Part shown: in pieces, positions 11,617 to 21,250 of the stretch
Numbering within the stretch: position 1 is the stretch's first letter
Layout of the letters: every line of letters starts with the position of its first letter
Source of the DNA: Nannochloropsis oceanica
Lineage: Eukaryota; Sar; Eustigmatophyceae; Eustigmatales; Monodopsidaceae
Assembly (NCBI GenBank): GCA_004519485.1
Contig: CP038117.1
Span: forward strand, 901,501 to 965,500
Direction of reading: 5' to 3'
DNA length: 64,000 nucleotides
The notes under the pieces: generated by a model
The model's database searches: none
The model's input: the letters and a program-made list of their open reading frames with translations, nothing else
What the model was told of the DNA's origin: nothing
Translations under genes and position numbers: made by a program

Positions 11617-13455
11617 CTAAGGCTCTCCATCATCCCCTCCATCCACCACTGGCTCAAAACTCCGCCAATCCCTCTCTCCGGTCATCACTCCTTCCCCTCC
11701 CCCTCCTCCCATCATGTCCAAAGACTGACCCGTCGGCTCGTAAGGGAGCCAGAACGCCGTCATCGCCCCAAAAATCGTCATTGTTCCCGTCACCGTGAAC
11801 AATAGCGCCACGCTGTGCTCCAACGAACCATTCACAAACATGGCAATTAAGGACGCAAACCTCCCTGTCCCCGAAAGCAATCCCATCGCCGTCGTCCTCG
11901 TCGCAGTCGGAAATGATTCGGTCGACAAAGCATCCAACGAATTCCAACCCGCCACTGAAAAAGCCTGAAAGAGGCATGCGGCTACCACCGCTAACCACGT
12001 CGCGCGTGAGCTTGTGAAAGCAAACAAAAAGGCAGACCCCGCAGCAAGTAACATCGAATATGCCAGCAATCGCTTCCTACCCAAGCGTTCAATCAACACA
12101 ATCGACGCCACATTCCCCGGTAAATTTGCCAGGGCAAACAAAAAGGTCGGTAAAAACTCATTCTGGATCCCAATTACCTTGAAGATACTGCTGATCCACG
12201 TGCTCAGTCCGTACGTGCCAAAGCAGAGCGTAAACCACACCACCATCAACCGCACCGTGGTCAGCCGCATGGGGCCCGCAAACACGGCATTCACGCTTTC
12301 AAATCGTTTCATAGACAGTCGTCGATGTCGCCGACGAGCCAGCGAAGGGGATGAGGAGGAGGACGGGCCCGAGGACAGCACCGTAGCCGAGGTGGTCGTG
12401 CCCTCTTCCCCATTCGCAACAGGAGCGCCAGTTAAACGGTCGGTCTCGTCAACAAAGTGATGATCACCGTCATAGTTCCCCGAATTCGGTACGAGCGCAT
12501 CTGGGTTGACTATTCTCCCGGTGAATTTATGCAGACTTTTGGCTGCTTCCACGTACCTCCCTTTTTGAATGAGATAGCGCGGGGACTCGGGAAGGAAAAC
12601 CAATGCCAAGGCCAAAGTCAAAAAGACAGGCAACGCCGCCACTATGATAAATGCCCGCCACGTCCACCCCGGTAAAATACGCTCACCCTGCGTATTCAAT
12701 CCCAATATGATCCACGCGGCAGCAGCGGCATAAATAGATCCCACCATCCAAAAACTGGCAATGTACGACAAATACACCCCTCGGGTCTGCACAGGGAAAA
12801 GTTCCGCGCCAAGCGTGAAGAGACAAGGAACCGAAGTGCCTACTCCAATCCCAGCAAGTACACGAAAGATCGCCAGCCATCCCAAATTGGGTGAAGCAGC
12901 AGAAACGATGCCAGCCACGCCGTTCAAGGCCAAGGACCAAATCAGGGTTCGCTTCCTCCCCACGACGTCTGAAAGCCACCCCCCCACCACCCCGCCCACC
13001 AACATGCCCATGTAAATAGACCCTGTCAACACTTCTTTGTTGGCCCCGGATAGCTCGGAGCCATCCTTGTTCGTGTACACTGTCAGGAAAAAGCCCACGG
13101 CAAGCACTTCCACGGCGTCGGCGGCGTTGGCGCAAGCCAATACGAGGGTAATGAGTTTCATGGTGCGGGGCTTGAGCCCCAGGTTCAACAGCTCGTCTAC
13201 CTCCGACATTGTGCGGTCGGATGCTGTGGCTATATTAGGAACTGGTATTCTTTTGCGGGGACTGAGGGAAGTGGCCTTTCTGGTGGGGGCGTCTTCGAGG
13301 TTGCACTTGTCGTCGCCGTTGCTTTCCTTGTCCTTGACTCCCGGGTTTTTGTACACGCTGTCAACCGGCTCAATGCCTCCCGCTCCGTAGGCTATTGCTG
13401 CTGCTGCTACTGAACGTAGTGGTGATGGTGGTGTCGCGGAGTGGGGCGTGGTCAT
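11617..13455 (-). CDS. MFS transporter, SV2/SVOP-like
   Basis: 612 residues in one exon with about 12 hydrophobic segments. The N-terminal 100 residues are a hydrophilic cytosolic stretch. The first conserved loop reads GGWLSDVVGRKRTL (MFS motif A, between TM2 and TM3), and a second copy is LIERLGRKRLL in the C-terminal half. The stretch LAGIGVGTSVPCLFTLGAELFP in TM4-TM5 and an acidic first TM (ANAADAVEV) resemble SVOP/SV2-related and metabolite:proton transporters. A Ser/Arg-rich central loop lies near residues 360-395. The substrate cannot be told from sequence. Location is plasma membrane or endomembrane by family. Confidence 0.9.
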   Translation of the reverse strand: MTTPHSATPPSPLRSVAAAAIAYGAGGIEPVDSVYKNPGVKDKESNGDDKCNLEDAPTRKATSLSPRKRIPVPNIATASDRTMSEVDELLNLGLKPRTMKLITLVLACANAADAVEVLAVGFFLTVYTNKDGSELSGANKEVLTGSIYMGMLVGGVVGGWLSDVVGRKRTLIWSLALNGVAGIVSAASPNLGWLAIFRVLAGIGVGTSVPCLFTLGAELFPVQTRGVYLSYIASFWMVGSIYAAAAAWIILGLNTQGERILPGWTWRAFIIVAALPVFLTLALALVFLPESPRYLIQKGRYVEAAKSLHKFTGRIVNPDALVPNSGNYDGDHHFVDETDRLTGAPVANGEEGTTTSATVLSSGPSSSSSPSLARRRHRRLSMKRFESVNAVFAGPMRLTTVRLMVVWFTLCFGTYGLSTWISSIFKVIGIQNEFLPTFLFALANLPGNVASIVLIERLGRKRLLAYSMLLAAGSAFLFAFTSSRATWLAVVAACLFQAFSVAGWNSLDALSTESFPTATRTTAMGLLSGTGRFASLIAMFVNGSLEHSVALLFTVTGTMTIFGAMTAFWLPYEPTGQSLDMMGGGGGEGVMTGERDWRSFEPVVDGGDDGEP

Positions 13456-13821
13456 ACGAGAAGGGGCTGGATGATGGGGGCGTGTCAGTTGTTGGTTGGG
13501 GCGTTCAACTTGAGTGGACAGGCCGTTTGCAGGCGGGAAAAAATTGCAGGAACTATGATGAGAAGCGATTAACAGTGGTGGAAGAGGCCCTACGCATGCA
13601 TGTGTGTGTGCTGGTGACGTGGTCCGTTAGTAAGAGGTTTGGATTAGAAAGTCTCAGCCGTTTGTTTGTGCGAGGGACGTGGCGAACCCTTCTATCTAAT
13701 ATGCATTTTTTATTTTTATTTAAAATAGACGAAGTGCGGACTAGCCATATATTCGTTTTATAGTTCTTTTACCAATTTTCTACCTCTAATTCTCATCCTA
13801 CTCACTGCCATCCTCTACTAT
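13456..13821. other. intergenic region, MFS 5' / aminotransferase 3'
   Basis: Holds the MFS promoter and the aminotransferase 3' end, both minus-strand genes. Nothing else seen. Confidence 0.5.
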
Positions 13822-15713
13822 CTACTGAGAAAGCGAGGCCAAGCAGTCGCCCAATCGGGTCAGAGCTATGTCCAGCTCTTTCTCCGACGTCGCATAAGAA
13901 ATGCGGATGGTAGATGAGTCCCCGAATGAATCCCCAGGGACCAATGCCACCTTGTACTCTTTCAATAAATACATACACAGCTCGTGCCCATCCCGAATGA
14001 TTTTTCCCGCGGGTGTAGTCTTGTGGTAGTATGCCGATATGTCAGGCAGGACATAAAAGGCCCCTTGCGGAATCGAGCACGTCACCCGCGGGATTTTGGC
14101 CAAGGCCGCCATGACTTGATCCCGCTTCTTACGCATCATCGCCACCGAGGGTACCATCGCTGCTTCCGGAAGACCTAACGCCGCGGTGCCCGCTCGTTGG
14201 GCAATGCTGCTGGCGCACGATGTGATTTGCGACTGGAGGGTGGTACATCCCTTGATGACTGCCAGAGGACCAGCAAGGTATCCAAGCCGATAGCCCGTCA
14301 TGGCAAAGGCTTTCGAAAATCCATTTATTAACAATACACGATCACGCAGGCCAGAGACGGCTGCGAGGCTCTTGTGTGGTGTGTCGTAGACGATCCGCTC
14401 GTATATCTCGTCAGACAAAGCCCAAACATGCTTGGCATGAGGACGTTTAAGGATGGCTCCCACTGCGTCCACGACGGAGGGGGGGTGCACTGCCCCTGTT
14501 GGATTGCTGGGATTACAGAAGATGAACTGTATGGTGGGCAGGGAGGAAAGGAGGAGAGTATGTGTTAAGACAGCGGCAGAGGGTGCATGGGTGCATGGGA
14601 AAGAAGAAGATAGCCCTGTCGCCAATCGTTTTGAGGATGACCCGGCAATTTAGAATCTCACCATTAAGTGCGAAAACCAGTCGCATTCCACAGCGAGCGT
14701 GCCGACCCTTTTCCTCCTCCCCTCACCCTCTCCTCTCTCTCCCACTTACCATTCGAGTCTTGGGCGTGATCGCTGCTGACAGCGCCTCAGGGTCTACCAA
14801 AAATCCATCCGCCGCCTTGGTCCCCAAGATGACCGGTGTCGCTCCCGTTAACTTGACAATCTCTGGGTAGCTAGGCCAGTATGGGGCCGGTATAATGACT
14901 TCATCCCCCGGTCGACACAAAGCAAGCAGGGCTTGATACACCTCTTGCTTGGCTCCATTCCCAACAATAATCTCTTCAGGGGTATATTTGATGCCCTTTC
15001 GAGTTTCTAAATCTTTACAGATAGCTGCCCTCAGGGCGGCTTCTCCTGTGACAGCTGTGTAGCGGGTGTGGCCTTCGCGGACGGCTTGGATGGTGGCTTC
15101 GACTACCTCTGTATGGTGTGGGTGAGCCAGGAATTTAGACGACAGGTCTGTGAGTACACAGTAAAGATAAATACATGTTAATAACTTGAAAAACGTTTGC
15201 GTGACCACGCTCCTGAAAACATGGACAAACTTTCTAGCCAGGAGGGTGTATAGGAAACATATGGTGTCTGCTCTGACTGCAGCTTCCATCTAGCTCTCAG
15301 GATCGAGGTCCTTCAAACCTACCGGCAGGTGGGGGGAAATCTGGTTCTCCAACGCACAATGACACGACAGTCTCACCCCGGGCCTCCATATTCTTGGTCA
15401 TGGCGTGAATCTCAATGGTCTTGCTCACGGCGACTGAGCTCAGCAAGGGATTGAGTAGGCTCTCTTTTTCATGACTGGTTAAACCTCCGTCGCCGCCTGC
15501 CGTCGCGATGGCAGTGCATAGTGACGACATGGCTGAACGCTCAGGCGTTAAGAAAAGCTTTGGGAGATGGACGAAGCTTTGGGCACCGTGAAGAAGGAGA
15601 AGTAGGAAGGGAAGAACGATCACAGAAGGCAACCGCAACGTAGGGCGAAAGTGAGGAGTCTTGCAGCGGTGGCGGACGGAGCTAATGCTGCCTACTATTC
15701 GCGCCGTACACAT
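13822..15713 (-). CDS. plastid aspartate/prephenate aminotransferase (class I, type Ib)
   Basis: Three exons: 15713..15323, 15108..14750 and 14526..13822 (484 aa). All junctions are GT-AG and phase-consistent, restoring VGEPDFPPP-A-EVVEATIQAV and KTRM-FIFCNPSNPTG. The PLP lysine lies in NGFSKAFAMTGYRLGY; AYWPSYPE-like PAPYWPSYPE and SDEIYE are also present. This is the bacterial-type Ib aminotransferase, whose plastid members act on aspartate/2-oxoglutarate and often on prephenate in the arogenate route to Phe/Tyr. The N-terminus has a hydrophobic core (VIVLPFLLLLLHGAQS) followed by F, a stramenopile plastid address. The start at 15713 (MCTARIVG) is a choice; an upstream in-frame Met lies at 15734. 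Confidence 0.92.
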
Positions 15714-16308
15714 CGGTAGCCTCTCTGTCTGCATGTAAATAATGAAGGGTTTGTCAGTGAGTTCGCATCCAATTGCGTGGTGCAAGATGAAGGTCTCTGA
15801 GGCATCACGAAGTCAATGGGCCTTGCGACACGAGGACATACGAGAGCACGACAACCTCAATATGACCACGTGCAAGACCTCGTGTTACGCTTTAGTATAC
15901 ACAAGCCCCGGCACATTATTTGCAGACTGCTGAGTGCAGGCGAACTGATGGATAAGTGGGCAGCGGATGCGGCATGATGAAGATGAAGAATGGGGGGGGG
16001 TTAACAACAAACTGTCTCCAAGCCAGCCGACACACTCCATGTTGTCCCATCCTCCCGGCTAATTAAAGCGAGTTAGATGGCATATATTGGCGCTTTTTTT
16101 AGCACCATGGTGTGGCAGGCAGGGTCTTTCACTCTCTTCCGTGGGCCGTCTTTTTTCAAGCCTTTCCTTCTTCTTTCTGTCTTCTCTTCACTCCCCTCTA
16201 TGGTGCTATTGATTTCCCGCCATGCATGCATGACTTCTAGAATATTTACTAACGAATCTTTTTACGCGCTCTTATCTCTACGGCGCATTCAACAGCCACC
16301 CTGAATGT
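15714..16308. other. divergent intergenic region, aminotransferase / ankyrin gene
   Basis: About 600 bases between opposed starts. A run of nine or ten G lies near 15992. No gene seen; short open frames here lack support. Confidence 0.5.
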
Positions 16309-17617
16309 ATGTCCGTCCGGCTGGGCGCCCTTCGGGTACTCCGGCTCAAAGTTCTGCAGCGCTTCAACCCAAGGTGAGAACTTTCCACCGTTCCCCTCAC
16401 ATTTTACATATCAAATCTCCTTATATCTGCGCACATCCAATCACAACAATGGAAGCATACCTTCGTCTTCTACCCTTGTACCCCTCAAAAGCCGCGTGTT
16501 GGCCTCGTACGAGCAGTTGGAAGGGACGCAGCTCAAGGGGCGTTCTGTTTATTTGGTCCGAAAATCTTTAGTTGAAGACATTCTGAAGGGTGCCGATGCC
16601 AATAAGGCCACAACTTCGCATCTTAGTGACAAGGAAAATCAAATTGTGGTTTCCATAGGAGGCAATAATGATAAAGACCATCAGAAAGGAGGACTGCTTT
16701 CTGCAACGTCTTCCTCCCTCCCCTCCATGCCCCAAGCTCGGGACCAACTGGCTCTCCTTCGCACTCCAGGCTTCTCCATTATACTAGCCGACCTTTTGGC
16801 GACCAAACAATGTAATTTCGACAATGATGTGAGCACCTGCCCGCCTCTCCCGATTGCTGCCTTGTCTCACACCTTGACGGGCCTAGCTGTCGCCGATTCT
16901 CCAACACCTGAGCTCTCTCCTCAAGCGCTTGAGGCATTTGACGCCGTCCAACATGGAGATATTTTCCGGCTTCGTGCCTTGCTCTCCTCCACCTCCACCT
17001 CCACCTCCACCTCCTCCTCCTCCTCCTCAATAGCAACGCCAAATGGTGCCATTTTAGTGCGTGCCCGCCACCCGAGCCATGGGGGGTCCCTTCTCCATGT
17101 CGCTGCCGGTTCGACCGCTGCATTAGCAGGAGCAGGCTCACCAAGAGAAGAAATGTGTACCCTCCTCCTTGATGCCGGTGCGGATGTCAACGCCTTGAGT
17201 GATAACGGCGCCACCCCCCTCCATTGGGCTGCGGGCTCGGGTTGCGCTGACCTGGTCGCCCTCCTCCTCCGCCGAGGAGCAGATGCGCACTTGTGTACCT
17301 CTACATGGGGAAAACAAGTTTTTGGGAAGGACAGTGGTCAGACGCCGAGTCATTGGGCGGCGGCAAGTGGACATGCTGATGTGTTGAAGGTTCTAGGTAA
17401 GTGGGCCCCACTGTCGCTGGGGGAAAAGGACGAGAGGGGCAGGACACCGACAGCCTTGGCGGCAAGGGAGGGGAAGTGGGAATGTGAGATGATTCTGGAT
17501 GCGATGACAGAGGAGGAATATGTGTGGGTAGAGGTGTTGCAGGAAGGGCACGCTGTGCGCGTGATGAGGGAGGAAGGAGGAGGACGAGGACGAGGAGGGA
17601 GGAGAAAAACGGTGTAG
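16309..17617 (+). CDS. ankyrin-repeat protein with mitochondrial-like presequence
   Basis: Proposed join is 16309..16373 and 16456..17617 (408 aa) across an 82-base intron (AAG|GTGAGA ... GGAAG|C). Without the first exon the long frame has no ATG start. The first exon begins MSVRLGALRVLRLKVLQRF, an Arg-rich amphipathic helix typical of mitochondrial targeting. Ankyrin repeats follow in the C-terminal half: GGSLLHVAAG, LLLDAGADVNALSDNGATPLHWAAGSG, LLLRRGADAHL, GQTPSHWAAASGHADVLK and DERGRTPTALAAREGK. The final 60 residues end in a basic Gly/Arg tail (GGGRGRGGRRK). Ankyrins mediate protein binding; the partner is unknown. A Ser/Thr repeat sits before the first repeat (16988-17030). Confidence 0.82.
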
Positions 17618-17927
17618 CCCAACGCCTAAAGAAGAAGTGTAAACGTACCATTATCATTAAAAATTTGATTTGTTCTTAAATCGAGATTCAGTAGAATCTC
17701 GGCGTTCTCGGTTTTCTTTCTTTTCCCCTTTCTCTTTCTCTTCGTCCACTGCTTTCCCTCTTACATGCCGCCGGTGATCAAAACTGCTTACTCCAGCGCC
17801 ATGACAGGGGTGATAATCATTCCTCTTGGCAAAAAATCTATCTAAAATACATTCATATTCAATTTCAAAGAGGGATTGCTTCCCTCCTTCCCTCCCTCCC
17901 TCCCTCCTCCCTCCCTCCTTCTTTCCC
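17618..17927. other. convergent intergenic region
   Basis: 310 bases between two convergent stops, with a (CCCT)n polypyrimidine run near 17881-17930. Nothing else seen. Confidence 0.5.
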
Positions 17928-19770
17928 TTACCCCATATCAATGCCCACCACAAAATGGTAGACACACAACCAGTGCAATACACTCCCAAGCATGACGCAT
18001 AAATGCCAAACCATATGATAGATTGGCTTAATCTCACCCAAAATAAAGAAGATGACTCCAAATATATAAGCCATTCCCCCTCCAACCAACATATGCAGCG
18101 CTGTCTCGGGCAAGGACATCACAAGGTCGCTCCAGACCGCAAACGCCGCACAACCCATCACCAGAAATATGGCCACTTCCACCAAATTGGTTTCTTGCTT
18201 CGACACACCCACCCCCGAGCTTGCGATAGACACACATACCCCGCCACCGGCCGTGACCCACTCCAGGAGCAAGAGAACGTTGGCCCGGGGGGAGTGGTGG
18301 AGGGCGATCATCATGAAGGGGGAATACGAGCCGGCGATGAGCAAGTAGATCCCCACGTGGTCCATAACTTGCAATATGTCCTTGGCGTGTGGGAGCATAA
18401 ACATGGAGTGATAGAGGGAGGAGGATATGTACAAGATCATCAGGGAGAGGGAGAAGAGCAGGCAGGACCACCAGTGGTAAGGGGTGGTGCCGGGCGCCGA
18501 GGCAGCAGACATGAGTAGGATGGTGCCCACGACAGACGCAATGAAGCCAAGGCCGTGTGTGAGACTGTTGAGGATTTCTTCAAAAACGTAGTTTCCTGCG
18601 AACGGCAAGGGGAGTGACAGAGAGACAGGGAGGGATTAGAGGGTCAGATGCTTACTCAGGCAAACACTTATACTTTCTCCTTCCCTTTCGCCCCGATTCT
18701 CGTACTTACCCTCCACATTCATTTCCACGTTTTTGGCCTTGGCGCAGCACTGCAGCCTACTAATGCAATTGAAACCCAGCGCGTTCCGGGATATGTCTAC
18801 AAGATGGACGGGGGACAGGAGGCAGATTTCAGACAAACGACGACCCCATGAAACTCCACCGTCCTTCCGCTCCATCGCACCTAATTATCAATTCATCACA
18901 GCGTCAACTTACCTAGATATTTAAGTGATATGTTGCTCTCAAGCATCGCCTCCAAAAACAAGGCCCCCTTGGCCGAGAAGCAATTCCTCGCCACATTCAG
19001 CGTAGTGACCGCCGCGTTCTTCTTCATCCCTTCACACACTTCCGCCAATCCTGAGTCGTCTATTCCCGTGTTGCTAATGTCTAATGTTTCGATACAATTA
19101 TTATTCGCGAGGACTTGATGCAAAATCCGCGCGTTGCTATCACCGTTACCGGCACCGGCTTTCACGTTGGTCATGCCGGTGCCACTCAGGTGAAGGCGAC
19201 GGATAAATTTGTTGTGGTCTAAAATACCAGCGAGGGGCAGAAGGGATCCTTCGCAAAAACTCTTGGTGGGCTGCATGACTGACCAGCGGGTACGGAGAGT
19301 GATGACGACGGAGGGGTCGATGGCCATGTGGTAGTGGAGGCAGTTTTGGATGTAGTGCGTCGTGTCCTCGTCGCCCTGATAGAGAGGGGGGGAGGGGGGC
19401 AGGAGGAAAGTAGCAAATAAATTTGGCACAATAATGAGAAGGTGATATACGTTTGTGCACTTTGTCGAACCAAACAGCTTTCCATGCTATGGGGAGGCTA
19501 GGAGGAGGGAGACGAGGGAGGGGGGACATACACGCCGGCCTCGCCGGATTATTATTAGCGCGGTGTCACATGACCTGAGCTGCATCCCTCTAAACTATTG
19601 ACAATGCATCTTACCTCTGCATTCCCATGGCTGCTGTGACTGCAAGGAATGGGCAACAGGGCGGAGGGCGACGGCGAGGATGCCCCAGCAGAGGAGGCAG
19701 AAGCAGCGCCCGAGGCGCCGTTCGCTTTGGGAGGCAGAAGATGCACGCTGGCCGCCGAGGCATCCCCCAT
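17928..19770 (-). CDS. LRR-PAQR fusion: leucine-rich repeats joined to hemolysin-III-type membrane domain
   Basis: Five exons: 19770..19615, 19486..19451, 19375..18913, 18796..18710 and 18595..17928 (469 aa, total length divisible by three). Every junction is GT-AG and phase-consistent. Residues 1-52 are Ala/Ser-rich. About 110-235 are RNase-inhibitor-type leucine-rich repeats (IRRLHLSGTGM, IETLDISNTGIDDSGL, VTTLNVARNCFSAKG, LKYLDISRNALG, the last made by a splice). From about 248 comes a seven-helix PAQR/HlyIII domain: EEILNSLTHGLG, SSSLYHS, MDHVGIYLLIAGSYSP and the C-terminal MVWHLCVMLGSVLH carrying the expected metal-binding His. PAQR proteins are receptors or ceramidase-like hydrolases. 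The LRR half would face the cytosol by usual topology (inferred). A 36-base microexon encodes residues 53-64. Confidence 0.85.
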
Positions 19771-21250
19771 CGCTGTCGTTGCCACGCGCCTTTTGAAGCG
19801 GCGCAGGTGGATGGGAATGATGATGATGTGGTGGTGGTTTGTACAGGGCTTGCGCGGAACGCGGGTAGATGTGAATGTTACATGATGCTTCTGCAACACC
19901 CGTCGCTTCAACACAATCCGGGGCCCATAGGGTTGCCACAACGGTGACGACAACACAAATGGCGTAGGGCAGAACATTAGAGGATAGGCGCGAGATGCCG
20001 GTGTAAGGCTCGGGAATATTATTATAATTTTTATACATATATAATATATAAATTAAAACCTCCCACCACAACCAGCCAAAAAAACATGTCTCCAGTAACC
20101 ACACCTCTTTTCCCCCTTCATATATGTAAGTATATTAGTCATTACATTGATATGTTATAAGCGCGACGAAAGAATGAGAAATCTCTCCACCCGTAGCACA
20201 GAATGCAGAGAAAATTGGTCCCATATCCTAATACCTTACCCCCTTCACCGCAACGAAACAACCGGTAGCGCAACGTCTCCACCAACAGCCGATGCAAAAC
20301 CTCCGCGACCACTGACTATACGGGGAAAATCACGTAGTCGTGTTTAGCCAACACTGGCACGGCCTGAAAGTTTGCGAAGTCAAGCGTGCATGCGTGGTGA
20401 CCAACTCCGCCAGCGAAAGGAATATGAGCAGCTGTGGAAGCACACAGTATCGGAGCATAGCATTGGAGCATAGCAAGCAAGGCATCCTTATCCCTCCTCA
20501 TACTTCACTGCTTTCTCACCGTCGATGACACTCTGCTCTTGCTTGCTGTTGCTGCCCGGCTCATCTACTCAACCTCCTCTGCAAAGGTACCATAAATATA
20601 AACCCATGTGGAAAAAGAAATTGGCTATAGAAGAGTGGCATACGATACAACCCTTGCCCATCAAGCTGCTACGTACACATTATGCTTATGAAATGGGAGA
20701 GGAGAACATCCAGAGCTGCCGCACTTTGCAAGCCAGAGAGCCACTATCGACGGCTGATGGCGGTTTTAGCTTTAGGCTGGATTCATGTACTGCTCTGTGT
20801 GGGAAGTAAATAGGAATGACGTAGCAATACAATCTCCATTGATTGATATGCCGATGCCTACTAGAGGTTCATTCTTAGCGCTACTGGGATAATACCCTTT
20901 TTTATTTATTATCGGCCTGCATGGCAGAGAAGGAGGCGTATCCATGCAGGGGAGGGGAGGACATCACGGGATATTGCTGACTCCACAGCTCGTAATGTTT
21001 TAATCGATACTCTTGTTTTAATTATAATCGATACTCTTGTGCACCTAGTTTCGTACTGCAAAAGGCCATCTCGTCGCTCATGTATGGGCGAGGCGCTCTA
21101 ACTCCGACGGCTTGAACAATGCGTGCCGATATGTCCCTGCTCGCGCCTCCCAAAAAAGACATAATTACTGCAAGCTGTGACTCCGAGCAAGGCCTTCATG
21201 GTTGCCTTCAATTTTGTGTGTCTCGTTCCCTTTTGTTTTCGCTTTCATGA
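19771..21250. other. long intergenic region (1.5 kb)
   Basis: AT-rich near 20028-20060. Short frames on both strands lack conserved features. It holds the promoters of the LRR-PAQR gene (-) and the ETHE1-like gene (+), and probably the start codon exon of the latter. A 16-base direct repeat is listed separately. Confidence 0.5.
21001..21040. repeat. 16-bp direct repeat upstream of sulfur dioxygenase gene
   Basis: TAATCGATACTCTTGT occurs at 21001-21016 and again at 21025-21040, a 24-base period. It lies roughly 200-250 bases before the coding frame of the ETHE1-like gene and could be a regulator site, but no known motif is recognised. Confidence 0.7.

Noticed and set aside
17881-17930. CCCT-rich run as a telomere-like repeat
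   Set aside because: Irregular polypyrimidine tract, common in introns and 3' regions of this window; not a telomere unit.
18636-18875. Separate 79-residue gene between the LRR and PAQR parts
   Set aside because: Its middle is an internal exon of the LRR-PAQR gene; the ends are intron sequence.
20525-20809. 94-residue frame with a hydrophobic start
   Set aside because: No conserved motif and no supporting splice sites; likely chance.
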